Assembly (NCBI GenBank): GCA_036269915.1
Contig: DATBDM010000310.1
Span: forward strand, 1-5,823
Length of the DNA stretch: 5,823 nt
From: DATBDM01 sp036269915
Lineage (GTDB): Bacteria; Actinomycetota; Thermoleophilia; Solirubrobacterales; Solirubrobacteraceae
Reading direction: 5' to 3'
The notes beneath the pieces are model-generated. The model did no database searches and was not told the origin of the DNA. It saw only the letters and a program-made list of their open reading frames with translations. The translations under genes and the position numbers were made by a program. Shown here in pieces: positions 1 to 5,823 of the stretch; the stretch's first letter is position 1; each line of letters begins with the position of its first letter.

Positions 1-138
1 GAGGCGGCGGCGGACGACGGCGACCCCGGATCGGACGTGCTGCAGTGCCGTACCCAGGCGGGTGGCGTGTTCACCGCGGACCTCTGCCCGCGCGCGGGCG
101 GGCTGGACCAGGACATCTACGGCGACACAGCTCCGTAG
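1..138 (+). CDS. C-terminal end of an unidentified protein (5' end outside window)
   Basis: Frame 1 is open from the first base to a TAG at 136-138 and gives the last 45 residues of a protein, ending in DQDIYGDTAP. The tail is acidic and rich in Gly, Ala and Asp. It has two cysteines, in VLQCRTQ and DLCPRAG, 13 residues apart, which could form a disulfide if the tail is exported; no membrane segment is visible in this piece. The next gene starts 4 bp after the stop on the same strand, so the two are probably co-transcribed and translationally coupled. I do not recognise the family. The gene call rests on the open frame, GC-rich third positions and the tight spacing to a real gene. Confidence 0.5.
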   Translation, partial: EAAADDGDPGSDVLQCRTQAGGVFTADLCPRAGGLDQDIYGDTAP

Positions 139-142
139 GCGG

Positions 143-1060
143 ATGCGAGCGGTCCGCTTCGACGACTACGGCGGCCTCGACGTGCTCGAGGTCCGCGAGG
201 TGGATCCCCCGGAGGCCGTGCGGGGCCGGGTGGTCGTGCGCGTCCGCGCCACCTCGATCAACCCGGGCGAGGCGGCGATCCGTGAGGGCCTGCTCCACGC
301 GGTCTGGCCCGCGACGTTCCCGTCCGGCGAGGGCAGCGACCTCGCCGGCGAGGTCGAGACCGTGGGCGAGGGCGCGAGCGGCTTCGCGCCGGACGACGCG
401 GTGCTCGGCTGGACCGACGACCGCGCCGCCCAGGCCGAGCTCGTCGCCGTCCCGGCCGAGCAGCTCGTGCCCAAGCCCGAGGCGCTCTCGTGGGAGGTCG
501 CGGGCGCGCTGTACGTCGCGCCGATGGCCGGCCTCGCGAGCGTCCGCGCGACGGCGCCGCGGCACGGCGAGACGATCGTCGTCTCGGGCGCCGCGGGCGG
601 CACCGGCTCGGTCGCCGCGCAGCTGGCCCGCCGGACCGGCGCGACAGTGATCGGGCTCGCCGGCCCCGGCAACCACGACTGGCTGCGCTCGCACGACATC
701 CTCCCGGTCGCCTACGGCGACGGGCAGGCCGACCGCATCCGGAAAGCCTCGGACGGGCGCGTCGACGCGTGGGCGGACTGCTTCGGCGGGGGCTACGTCG
801 ATCTGGCGATCGAGCTCGGCGTCGCACCTGAGCGCATCAACACGCTGGTCGACCGGGAGGCCACCGGCCGCGTCGGCGCGCAGATGCTCGGCAGCTCGCA
901 GATCGCCTCCGCCGACGCGCTTGCCGAGCTCGCCGGCCTCGCCGCGGCGGGCGAGCTGGAGATCCCGATCGCCGCGACCTATCCGCTCGAGCAGGTCCGC
1001 GAGGCCTACGCGCGGCTGGCCGAGCGCCACACCCGCGGCAAGATCGTCCTGCTGGTCTGA
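143..1060 (+). CDS. Zinc-independent MDR-family NAD(P)H:quinone-type oxidoreductase
   Basis: This is a 305-residue member of the medium-chain dehydrogenase/reductase superfamily, quinone oxidoreductase branch. These are cytosolic enzymes that use NADPH to reduce quinones, enones or similar acceptors. The N-terminal GroES-like half (about 1-125) opens with the family-typical MRAVRFDDYGGLDVLEV and contains VRVRATSINPGE near 33-43. The Rossmann half contains the nucleotide-binding loop VVSGAAGGTGSVAAQLARR at about 146-164. The C-terminus ends in the usual HTRGKIVLLV. The Cys/His/Asp zinc ligands of classical alcohol dehydrogenases are absent. The length is slightly below the usual 310-330 residues, but both ends look complete. 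ATG 143 was chosen because homology begins exactly there; the in-frame ATG at 62 would overlap the upstream gene. The ribosome binding site is weak (AGGCGG abutting the ATG), suggesting coupling to the upstream gene. The substrate cannot be told from sequence. Confidence 0.9.
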   Translation: MRAVRFDDYGGLDVLEVREVDPPEAVRGRVVVRVRATSINPGEAAIREGLLHAVWPATFPSGEGSDLAGEVETVGEGASGFAPDDAVLGWTDDRAAQAELVAVPAEQLVPKPEALSWEVAGALYVAPMAGLASVRATAPRHGETIVVSGAAGGTGSVAAQLARRTGATVIGLAGPGNHDWLRSHDILPVAYGDGQADRIRKASDGRVDAWADCFGGGYVDLAIELGVAPERINTLVDREATGRVGAQMLGSSQIASADALAELAGLAAAGELEIPIAATYPLEQVREAYARLAERHTRGKIVLLV

Positions 1061-1075
1061 CGCGTCCCCCGGTCT

Positions 1076-2113
1076 TCAGCTCTTCGCGGCCTCGTGGACG
1101 TTGACCGCCGGGATGACGTGCTCGCCGTAGCTCGCGAGCGTCGCGTCCTTGTCGTCGTGCTGGAGGTAGAGGGCGAACTGGTCGACGCCCAGCTCGCTCA
1201 GCTCCCGCAGCCGCACGATCTGCGCCTCCGGCGGGCCGAGCAGGCAGAAGCGGTCGACGATCGCGTCGGGCACGAACGCGGTGTGCGTGTTCCCCGCGCG
1301 CCCGTGCTCGTTGTAGTCGTAGCCCTCACGCCCGGCGATGTAGTCGGTGAGCGCGGTGGGGACCGCCGCGCCGTCGTCGCCGTAGCGGGCGACGATGTCG
1401 GCGACGTGGTTGCCGACCATGCCGCCGAACCAGCGGCACTGCTCGCGCGCGTGATCGAGCCCCGCGTCGCTGCCGTCGGTCACGTAGGCCGGCGCCGCGA
1501 CGCAGATCGTGATCGCATCGGGATCGCGGCCGGCGGCCTCGGCGGCGCGGCGCACCGCCGCGATGCTCCAGGCCGTGATGTCCGGGTCGGCGAGCTGCAG
1601 GATGAACCCGTCGCCGACCTCGCCGGCGAGCGCGAGCGCCTTCGGCCCGTAGGCCGCGACCCAGATCGGCAGTCGGCTGTCGGGGTTCCACGGCAGCCGC
1701 AGCGTCGTGCCCTTGTACTCCGCCTCCTCGCCGTTGGCGAGCGCGCGGATGACGCCGATCGCCTCGCGCAGCTGGGCGAGCCGCACCGGCTTGCCGTTGA
1801 TGACCCGCACCGCCGAGTCGCCGCGGCCGATGCCGCAGACGGTGCGGTTGCCGTACATCTCGTTGAGCGTCGCGAACAGCGACGCGGTGACCGTCCAGTC
1901 GCGCGTGGCGGGATTCGTGACCATCGGCCCGACCATCAGCCGGTGGGTCTCGTTGAGGATGCGGCTGTAGATGACGAACGGCTCCTCCCACAGCAGGTGC
2001 GAGTCGAACGTCCACGCGTGCGTGAAGCCGTAGCTCTCCGCGCGCTTGGCGAGGTCGATCACGCGCGACGCGGGCGGGTCCGCCTGCAGCACGACGCCGA
2101 AGTCGAGGCTCAT
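1076..2113 (-). CDS. F420-dependent LLM-class oxidoreductase (CPS_4043-like family)
   Basis: This 345-residue TIM-barrel protein belongs to the bacterial luciferase-like (LLM) superfamily, close to the F420-dependent methylene-tetrahydromethanopterin reductase branch. Family hallmarks visible are an N-terminal strand MSLDFGVVLQADPPASR, FTHAWTFDSHLLWEEP at about 30-45, GPMVTNPATRDWTVTAS at 62-78, NRTVCGIGRGDSAVR at 89-103, WVAAYGPKALALAGEVGDGF at 151-170, the internal CRWFGGMVGNHVAD at 226-239 and DRFCLLGPPE at 287-296. From memory these match the group named after Colwellia CPS_4043, whose members often lie beside hydantoinase or dihydropyrimidinase genes. The cofactor could be F420 or FMN; the sequence alone does not decide. 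It is the last gene of the operon, and its ATG overlaps the upstream stop as ATGA. A role as reductase or oxygenase on a cyclic ureide is inferred from the neighbours. The long open frame upstream of this start lies over the carbamoylase gene and is not a fusion. Confidence 0.9.
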   Translation of the reverse strand: MSLDFGVVLQADPPASRVIDLAKRAESYGFTHAWTFDSHLLWEEPFVIYSRILNETHRLMVGPMVTNPATRDWTVTASLFATLNEMYGNRTVCGIGRGDSAVRVINGKPVRLAQLREAIGVIRALANGEEAEYKGTTLRLPWNPDSRLPIWVAAYGPKALALAGEVGDGFILQLADPDITAWSIAAVRRAAEAAGRDPDAITICVAAPAYVTDGSDAGLDHAREQCRWFGGMVGNHVADIVARYGDDGAAVPTALTDYIAGREGYDYNEHGRAGNTHTAFVPDAIVDRFCLLGPPEAQIVRLRELSELGVDQFALYLQHDDKDATLASYGEHVIPAVNVHEAAKS

Positions 2114-2122
2114 GCCGCCACC
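2104..2122 (-). promoter_or_regulatory. Translational-coupling junction, carbamoylase stop / LLM oxidoreductase start
   Basis: The minus strand reads GGTGGCGGCATGAGCCTCG, identical to the upstream junction except for one synonymous T/C change. ATGA joins the LLM start (2113-2111) and the carbamoylase stop (2112-2110). Both upstream proteins end in VAA and both downstream proteins begin MSL. Confidence 0.7.
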
Positions 2123-3369
2123 CGCTCGACCTCGCCGGCGGCGACCGCGTCGAGCGCCGCCCCGACCGTGCGCCCGTAGGCCTCGATCGCCACGCGCAGC
2201 GCCGCCTCGGGCGAATCCTCGACGGCGGTGTGCGAGAGCGGAGGGTCCGACTGGGCGAAGATCATCACCGTCGGGACCAGCCGTCCGATCTCGGTGGCGT
2301 CGTGCAGCGGCCCGGACGGGATCGGCGGCCCGTCGTCGCCGCCGGACTCCGCGACGGCCGCGCGCGCGAGCTCGATCAGCCGCGGGTGAAACGGCGTCGG
2401 CGTGGCGCCGAAGACCCGCCGGAACTCGACCTCGCAGTCGAACTCGCGCGCGGCCGCCTCGCACGCCTCGAGGTTGTCGCGCAGCATCGCGGCGAGCACG
2501 TCCGCGTCGAGGTGGCGCAGGTCGAGCATCATGTCGCACGCCCCGGCCACCGCCGTGATCACGCCGGGCTCGGCGTGCATCGCGCCGACCGTGCAGACGC
2601 CGTCGTGGCGGATACCGACCTCGCGGATCGCCAGCGCCGCGGTCGCCGCGGCCGCGAGCGCGTCGCGGCGGAGGCGCATCGGCGTGGAACCCGCGTGCGC
2701 CGCCTGGCCCGTGAAGCGGACCAGGTAGCGCTCGTCGCCGAAGGTCCCGCTGACCGCGGACGCGAGCCGCCCGCCGTCGAGCAGGACCGGGCCCTGCTCG
2801 ATGTGCAGCTCGAGGTAGGCGCGCACGCCGTCGAGCCGCGCGCTCGCGGCGCCCGCACCGTCGAGCGACACGTCGCAGGCGGCGAGCGCGTCCTCCAGCC
2901 GCGTGCCCTCGGCGTCGCGCAGGTCGCGGACGTCGTCGGGGTCGAGCGTCCCGGCCACGGCGGAGGAGCCGAGCAGGCTGCGCCCGAAGCGCGCGCCCTC
3001 CTCGTCGGCCCAGTCGACCAGGCGCACGGTGACGGGCGGCGGGTCCCCGGCCGCCAGCGCCCGCACGACGCCGAGCGCGGACAGCACGCCGAGCGCGCCG
3101 TCCAGCCAGCCGCCCGACGGCACCGCGTCGATGTGCGAGCCGACGACGACCACGTCCGGCTCGCGCCCGGGCAGCTCGGCCCACAGGTTGCCGGCCTCGT
3201 CGCGCTCGACGGTGACCGGCAGCTCCGCGAGCTTGCCGAGCAGCCACTCGCGCGCGGCGAGCCAGTCCTCGGTCCACGCCAGCCGCCGTGCTCCGCCGGG
3301 GCCGCCGTGGCGCTCGTGCAGCTCGCGCAGGTCCGCCAGGACGTGGTCGACGTCGATCGCGAGACTCAT
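2110..3369 (-). CDS. M20-family N-carbamoyl-amino-acid hydrolase (carbamoylase / beta-ureidopropionase / allantoate amidohydrolase type)
   Basis: This 419-residue cytosolic metallopeptidase-fold amidohydrolase removes the carbamoyl group from an N-carbamoyl amino acid, releasing ammonia, CO2 and the free amino acid. The binuclear metal site is intact: H79 in GSHIDAVPSGG, bridging D90 in WLDGALGV, E123 (general base) and E124 in WADEEGARFG, H189 in LELHIEQGPVL and H380 in LSHTAVED. The dimerisation or lid domain (about 210-330) has the family motif FTGQAAHAGSTPMRLRRDA. The substrate loop reads IPSGPLHDA (350-358), where many relatives have SGAGHDA. Length and both ends are typical of the family. 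The start ATG overlaps the hydantoinase stop (ATGA), and its own stop overlaps the LLM start. The preceding hydantoinase makes N-carbamoyl-alpha- or beta-amino acids the likely substrates. Which one, and the stereochemistry, cannot be read from the sequence. Confidence 0.93.
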   Translation of the reverse strand: MSLAIDVDHVLADLRELHERHGGPGGARRLAWTEDWLAAREWLLGKLAELPVTVERDEAGNLWAELPGREPDVVVVGSHIDAVPSGGWLDGALGVLSALGVVRALAAGDPPPVTVRLVDWADEEGARFGRSLLGSSAVAGTLDPDDVRDLRDAEGTRLEDALAACDVSLDGAGAASARLDGVRAYLELHIEQGPVLLDGGRLASAVSGTFGDERYLVRFTGQAAHAGSTPMRLRRDALAAAATAALAIREVGIRHDGVCTVGAMHAEPGVITAVAGACDMMLDLRHLDADVLAAMLRDNLEACEAAAREFDCEVEFRRVFGATPTPFHPRLIELARAAVAESGGDDGPPIPSGPLHDATEIGRLVPTVMIFAQSDPPLSHTAVEDSPEAALRVAIEAYGRTVGAALDAVAAGEVERVAA

Positions 3370-3378
3370 GCCGCCACC
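3360..3378 (-). promoter_or_regulatory. Translational-coupling junction, hydantoinase stop / carbamoylase start
   Basis: The minus strand reads GGTGGCGGCATGAGTCTCG. ATGA holds the carbamoylase start (3369-3367) and the hydantoinase stop (3368-3366), with a G-rich GGTGG element a few bases upstream acting as a modest ribosome binding site. Coupled re-initiation is expected. The same sequence recurs with one mismatch at 2104-2122. Confidence 0.7.
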
Positions 3379-4760
3379 GCGGCGCCCGCCTGCGAGCGCG
3401 CGACGAAGCGGCCGTGGCCGGGAGCGGTGCGGATCTCCCCGCGGTCGTAGACGAGCGTCCCGCGCGAGTACGTGTGGCGGACGCTGCCGCTGGCGAGCTC
3501 GCCTTCGTAGAGGTCGTAGTCGACGTTCATCAGCGACGTCGCGACGCCGTACGGCCGCGGCGCGCCCGGATCGAAGACGACGATGTCGGCGTCCTTGCCG
3601 GGGGCGATCGCGCCCTTGTCGGCGAGGCCGAAGCGCCGTGCGATCGTCGTGCTCGTGCGGTCGACGAGCTGGCTCGGCGTGAGCCGGCCGGCGACGACGC
3701 CCTCGTCCCACAGCTTCGCCAGCCGGTGCTGGATGGCGGGCAGCCCGTTGGGCACGAGGCTGAAGTTCTCCAGGCCGCGCGACTTCTGCTCGTAGTTGAA
3801 CGGGCAGTGGTCGGTCGAGACGCTCTCCAGCACGCCGCGGCGGACGTAGTCCCACAGCGGCTCGTGGTTGGAGGCGTCGCGCAGCGGCGGCGAGCAGATG
3901 TAGCGCACGCCCTCGACCCCCGGGCGGCGCAGGTCGTCGATCGTGTTGACGAGGTACTGCGTGCAGGTCTCGGCACTGACGTGCGCGCCGCGCTGCTGGG
4001 CGGCCTCGACCTCGGCGGCGGCCGCCGCGCAGGTCACGTGCACGACGAACAGGGAGGCGCCCGTGTACTCGGCGAGGCGGGCCGCGCGGCCGGTGGCCTC
4101 GGCCTCGACGAACTCCGGCCGCGTGAGCGCGTGGTTGATCGCCGACGTGTCCCCGCGGGCGAGCGCGCGCTTGACCAGCAGGTCGACGACGTCGCCGTTC
4201 TCGGCGTGAACCATGATCAGGCCGCCGAGCTCGTGCGCGCGGTCCATCGTCGCGGTGAGCGCGTCGTCGCGCGTCATCAGCTCGCCCTTGTAGGCCATGA
4301 AGAGCTTGAACGAGCTCACGCCCGCCTCGACGATCGCGGCCATGTCGTCGATCGTGGACTCGTTGGCGTTCGTGATCGCCATGTGGAACCCGTAGTCGAC
4401 GTGCGCGGCGCCGTCAGCGCGGCCTGACCACTCTTCCAGCGCCGACCGCAGCGTGTCGGGCTCACGCTGGATGGCGAAGTCGACCAGACACGTGACGCCG
4501 CCGGCCGCCGCGGCCTGCGTGCCGGTGTTGTAGTCGTCGGAGGACATCATCCCCATGAACGGCATCGACAGGTGCGTGTGGTTGTCGATCAGACCCGGCA
4601 GGACGTAGCAGTCCGTGGCATCGATCACCGTGGTTGGATCCGACGACGAGTCGACTCGGCCGACGGCGGCGATCGTCTCGCCGTCGATCAGGACGTCTCC
4701 GGCGAACTCGCCCTCGGCGGTCACGATCGTCCCGTTCGCGATCAGAGTGGTTTCAGTCAC
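3366..4760 (-). CDS. Dihydropyrimidinase / hydantoinase
   Basis: This 464-residue cyclic amidohydrolase hydrolyses the ring of 5,6-dihydropyrimidines or 5-substituted hydantoins to N-carbamoyl amino acids, using two zinc ions in the cytosol. All catalytic residues are present: H61 and H63 in LIDNHTHLSMP, carboxylated K152 in SSFKLFMAYKG, H185 in MVHAENGD, H241 in FVVHVTC and D317 in STDHCPFNY. Substrate-contact positions are Y158, S290 in ICSPPLR and N338 in VPNGLP. The small beta-sandwich is formed by residues 1-55 and the region after about 385 (GKDADIVVFDP), and the protein ends with the usual GHGRFVAR. The start is GTG at 4758-4760, chosen because GAGGAGG lies 5 nt upstream and the family N-terminus (TLIANGTIVT) begins there; an in-frame ATG at 4823 would add a 21-residue charged extension unlike the family. 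It is the first gene of the operon. D-hydantoinase versus true dihydropyrimidinase is undecided. Confidence 0.95.
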   Translation of the reverse strand: MTETTLIANGTIVTAEGEFAGDVLIDGETIAAVGRVDSSSDPTTVIDATDCYVLPGLIDNHTHLSMPFMGMMSSDDYNTGTQAAAAGGVTCLVDFAIQREPDTLRSALEEWSGRADGAAHVDYGFHMAITNANESTIDDMAAIVEAGVSSFKLFMAYKGELMTRDDALTATMDRAHELGGLIMVHAENGDVVDLLVKRALARGDTSAINHALTRPEFVEAEATGRAARLAEYTGASLFVVHVTCAAAAAEVEAAQQRGAHVSAETCTQYLVNTIDDLRRPGVEGVRYICSPPLRDASNHEPLWDYVRRGVLESVSTDHCPFNYEQKSRGLENFSLVPNGLPAIQHRLAKLWDEGVVAGRLTPSQLVDRTSTTIARRFGLADKGAIAPGKDADIVVFDPGAPRPYGVATSLMNVDYDLYEGELASGSVRHTYSRGTLVYDRGEIRTAPGHGRFVARSQAGAAVAA

Positions 4761-4765
4761 CGCTG

Positions 4766-4772
4766 CCTCCTC
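4766..4772 (-). promoter_or_regulatory. Strong ribosome binding site deciding the GTG start of the hydantoinase gene
   Basis: The minus strand reads GAGGAGG here, a near-perfect anti-Shine-Dalgarno match, 5 nt before GTG at 4760-4758. No comparable site precedes the alternative in-frame ATG at 4823-4821. Confidence 0.85.
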
Positions 4773-4798
4773 AAGGTTGGGGTCTGAGCGACGCCACC

Positions 4799-4828
4799 AT
4801 TCTCGCCTGTAGATGTCGCCCATGTCAT
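4799..4828 (-). promoter_or_regulatory. Candidate promoter of the hydantoinase-carbamoylase-LLM operon
   Basis: On the minus strand ATGACA (4828-4823; 5 of 6 to TTGACA) and GAGAAT (4804-4799; 4 of 6 to TATAAT) are separated by 18 bp. Transcription would start about 30-35 nt before the GTG start, leaving room for the strong ribosome binding site. This is a consensus match by eye only; the -10 lacks the usual first T. Confidence 0.3.
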
Positions 4829-4840
4829 CGTCGGTGCCTA

Positions 4841-4854
4841 CGCCTAGTCAGGCG
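4841..4854. repeat. Small inverted repeat in the divergent intergenic region, possible operator
   Basis: CGCCT-AGTC-AGGCG is a perfect 5-bp inverted repeat with a 4-nt centre. It overlaps the candidate -35 of the rightward gene and lies just upstream of the candidate leftward -35. A short direct repeat GTCAGG (4847-4852 and 4860-4865) sits in the same stretch. A repressor site is possible, but short GC-rich palindromes are common by chance in such DNA. Confidence 0.25.
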
Positions 4855-4873
4855 CGCCGGTCAGGGGTACGCT
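4845..4873 (+). promoter_or_regulatory. Candidate promoter of the eCIS-cargo-like gene
   Basis: TAGTCA (4845-4850; 4 of 6 to TTGACA) and TACGCT (4868-4873; fits TANNNT) are separated by 17 bp. A start about 7 nt downstream would fall near 4880, only about 6 nt before ATG 4886. The transcript would then be nearly leaderless, which agrees with the absence of a good Shine-Dalgarno sequence before that ATG. Inferred from consensus matching only. Confidence 0.35.
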
Positions 4874-4885
4874 GTCCCCGGGCAG

Positions 4886-5823
4886 ATGAGATCGCACGGG
4901 ACCGAGGGAGTGGCGACGGAGGCCGCGCGGCCCGCGGCCGCTGGTTTCGCCGCACCACGCGTGGCCGCGCTGGACCCCAGCGCCGATCTCGGGCAGCGGG
5001 CGCTGGCCGGCCTGTGGCTGCAGCGCACGATCGGCAATCGGGCGACTCGCCGGCTCGCGCGACGGGTCCTGCCCGACGACAAACCGGCGACGCCATCGCT
5101 GACCACGCTCCAGCAGCCGCCGCGCAAGACATTCACCTCGCGCGAGGAGATGCTCGCAGCGCTCACGGGCCAGGGCATCTGGACCGGCCCTGATCGTGCC
5201 GACATCTGGGCGGCGCTGCGCTGGCTCGACGCCCAGACGGTCGACGAGATCATCAGCGAGGCCCAGGCGCTGGCCGCCAAGTTCGCGCTCGGCCCCGTAA
5301 TGGACCAGGTCGGAGGCGTCCCGGATATCAACAACGAACGGGTGCGCGTCGTGAGCCTGGCCGTCCTGCAGGGCGGCTACATCTCGCGTGCCTCGTTCGA
5401 GGTCCAGCACTCGGCGGCTCTGAACGCGCTGGCCGCCGACGAGCGCAGCCACGTCCTCAACCTCGTCGGCGCTGAGATTCCAGAGATCACCCAGATGCGG
5501 CAGACCGCCGGCTTCAGGGCGCTGACCCCGAGCGAGCAGGAGCGGCTGACCCTCCTGCTCGGCAGCGATCTCAGCTTCGCCTGGGACGAGCCGGCGGCGA
5601 TGGCCAAGCTGCTCGCCGACCCGGCGAAGGACACCAAGAGCGCCGCGACCTTCCGCACGTTCCTGCACGACCAGCCGGGTCTCATGGCCAACTCGTACTG
5701 GGGCAGAAACATCGTGAAGAACCTCAGCCCCGCGAAGCACGAGTACAGCGCCCCGACCGATGCCAAGGGCCACGACTACCACTCGGGATCCGCCGACGCC
5801 AAGGCCTACCAGCTCACGATCGG
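4886..5823 (+). CDS. Putative eCIS-associated cargo/effector protein with LQRxxGNxA motif (3' end outside window)
   Basis: An uninterrupted frame of 312 codons runs from ATG 4886 to the window edge, so the protein is longer than what is seen. Residues 1-44 are Ala-rich and low in order. Residues 45-57 read LQRTIGNRATRRL, matching the LQR-x-x-GN-x-A motif common at the N-termini of actinobacterial DUF4157 and eCIS-associated proteins; a Pro/Thr-rich linker follows (about 61-82). From about 86 the protein becomes soluble and helical, beginning REEMLAALTGQGIWTGPDRAD, which loosely recalls the annexin-like GTDE repeats of such proteins. Similar helical stretches follow at about 177-195 (AALNALAADERSHVLNLVG) and 210-226 (FRALTPSEQERLTLLLG). 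The segment 250-312, including FRTFLHDQPGLMANSYWGR, was not recognised and may lead into an effector domain outside the window. There is no signal peptide or membrane segment. The start is uncertain: ATG 4886 lacks a good ribosome binding site, and GTG 4910 is an alternative. It is divergent from the hydantoin operon. Confidence 0.7.
   Translation, partial: MRSHGTEGVATEAARPAAAGFAAPRVAALDPSADLGQRALAGLWLQRTIGNRATRRLARRVLPDDKPATPSLTTLQQPPRKTFTSREEMLAALTGQGIWTGPDRADIWAALRWLDAQTVDEIISEAQALAAKFALGPVMDQVGGVPDINNERVRVVSLAVLQGGYISRASFEVQHSAALNALAADERSHVLNLVGAEIPEITQMRQTAGFRALTPSEQERLTLLLGSDLSFAWDEPAAMAKLLADPAKDTKSAATFRTFLHDQPGLMANSYWGRNIVKNLSPAKHEYSAPTDAKGHDYHSGSADAKAYQLTI

Noticed and set aside
1061..1075. 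Possible bidirectional terminator between the convergent genes.
   Set aside because: The 15-bp gap and its flanks show no clear GC hairpin followed by a T-run on either strand.
2114..3277. Open frame on the minus strand continuous with the LLM gene, suggesting a 733-residue fusion.
   Set aside because: It lies over the carbamoylase gene in another frame and reads as Arg/Ala/Gly-rich noise. LLM homology starts exactly at the MSLDFG at 2113.
3370..3855. Open frame extending the carbamoylase upstream to 3855.
   Set aside because: Arg/Pro/Ala-rich shadow of the hydantoinase gene. The family N-terminus begins near the ATG at 3369, which also forms an ATGA overlap.
1094..4427. Long plus-strand open frames opposite the three-gene operon (1094-2179, 2230-3450, 3288-4427).
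   Set aside because: They are antisense shadows caused by high GC. Their translations are Arg/Ala/Val/Asp-rich with no recognisable motif, while the minus strand carries three enzymes with complete catalytic sites.
4761..4823. N-terminal extension of the hydantoinase from an ATG at 4823-4821 (21 extra residues beginning MGDIYRREWW).
   Set aside because: The extension is charged and unlike the family N-terminus, has no ribosome binding site, and would cover the strong GAGGAGG placed 5 nt before the GTG at 4760.
4813..5193. Plus-strand open frame of 126 codons starting at 4813.
   Set aside because: It overlaps the cargo-like gene in another frame, is dominated by Arg/Ala/Gly/Pro, and ends well inside that gene.
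4844..5782. Minus-strand open frame of 312 codons opposite the eCIS-cargo-like gene.
   Set aside because: The plus-strand frame carries a recognisable LQR..GN motif, balanced composition with Lys, Phe, Tyr and Asn, and GC-rich third positions. The minus frame has none of these and would collide with the divergent promoter region.

Overview
This GC-rich window has strongly G/C-biased third codon positions and ATGA stop/start overlaps. It encodes a flavin/F420-type luciferase-like oxidoreductase. Together these fit a high-GC actinobacterium. A deep-branching soil lineage such as Thermoleophilia/Solirubrobacterales is a guess from overall style, not something the sequence proves. No RNA genes, insertion sequences, CRISPR arrays or integration sites were seen.

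Left side (1-1060, + strand): the last 45 codons of an unidentified gene are followed 4 bp later by a complete zinc-independent MDR-family NAD(P)H:quinone-type oxidoreductase. This gene converges on the next block with only 15 bp between the stop codons, and I see no convincing terminator hairpin there.

Centre (1076-4760, - strand): a tight three-gene operon reads leftward. The order is dihydropyrimidinase/hydantoinase (3366-4760), M20-family N-carbamoyl-amino-acid hydrolase/ureidopropionase (2110-3369), then an F420-dependent-type LLM oxidoreductase resembling the CPS_4043 family (1076-2113). Both internal junctions are 4-bp ATGA overlaps set in the same nearly identical 19-nt sequence. The hydrolase pair is the classical cyclic-ureide pathway. 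The amidohydrolase opens a hydantoin or dihydropyrimidine ring to an N-carbamoyl amino acid, and the M20 enzyme removes the carbamoyl group to leave an amino acid, ammonia and CO2. The LLM enzyme most plausibly supplies or processes the ring substrate, for example by a deazaflavin- or flavin-dependent redox step. That step is inference.

Right side (4761-5823): a 125-bp divergent intergenic region holds a strong Shine-Dalgarno for the hydantoinase, candidate promoters in both directions and a small inverted repeat. Beyond it, a + strand gene runs off the window (4886 to the end, 312 codons seen). Its N-terminal region carries an LQRTIGNRATRRL motif. That motif is typical of actinobacterial proteins associated with extracellular contractile injection systems (eCIS) and DUF4157 proteins. 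The gene is therefore a candidate eCIS cargo or effector. It is the least ordinary item here, although its C-terminal, probably functional, domain lies beyond the window.
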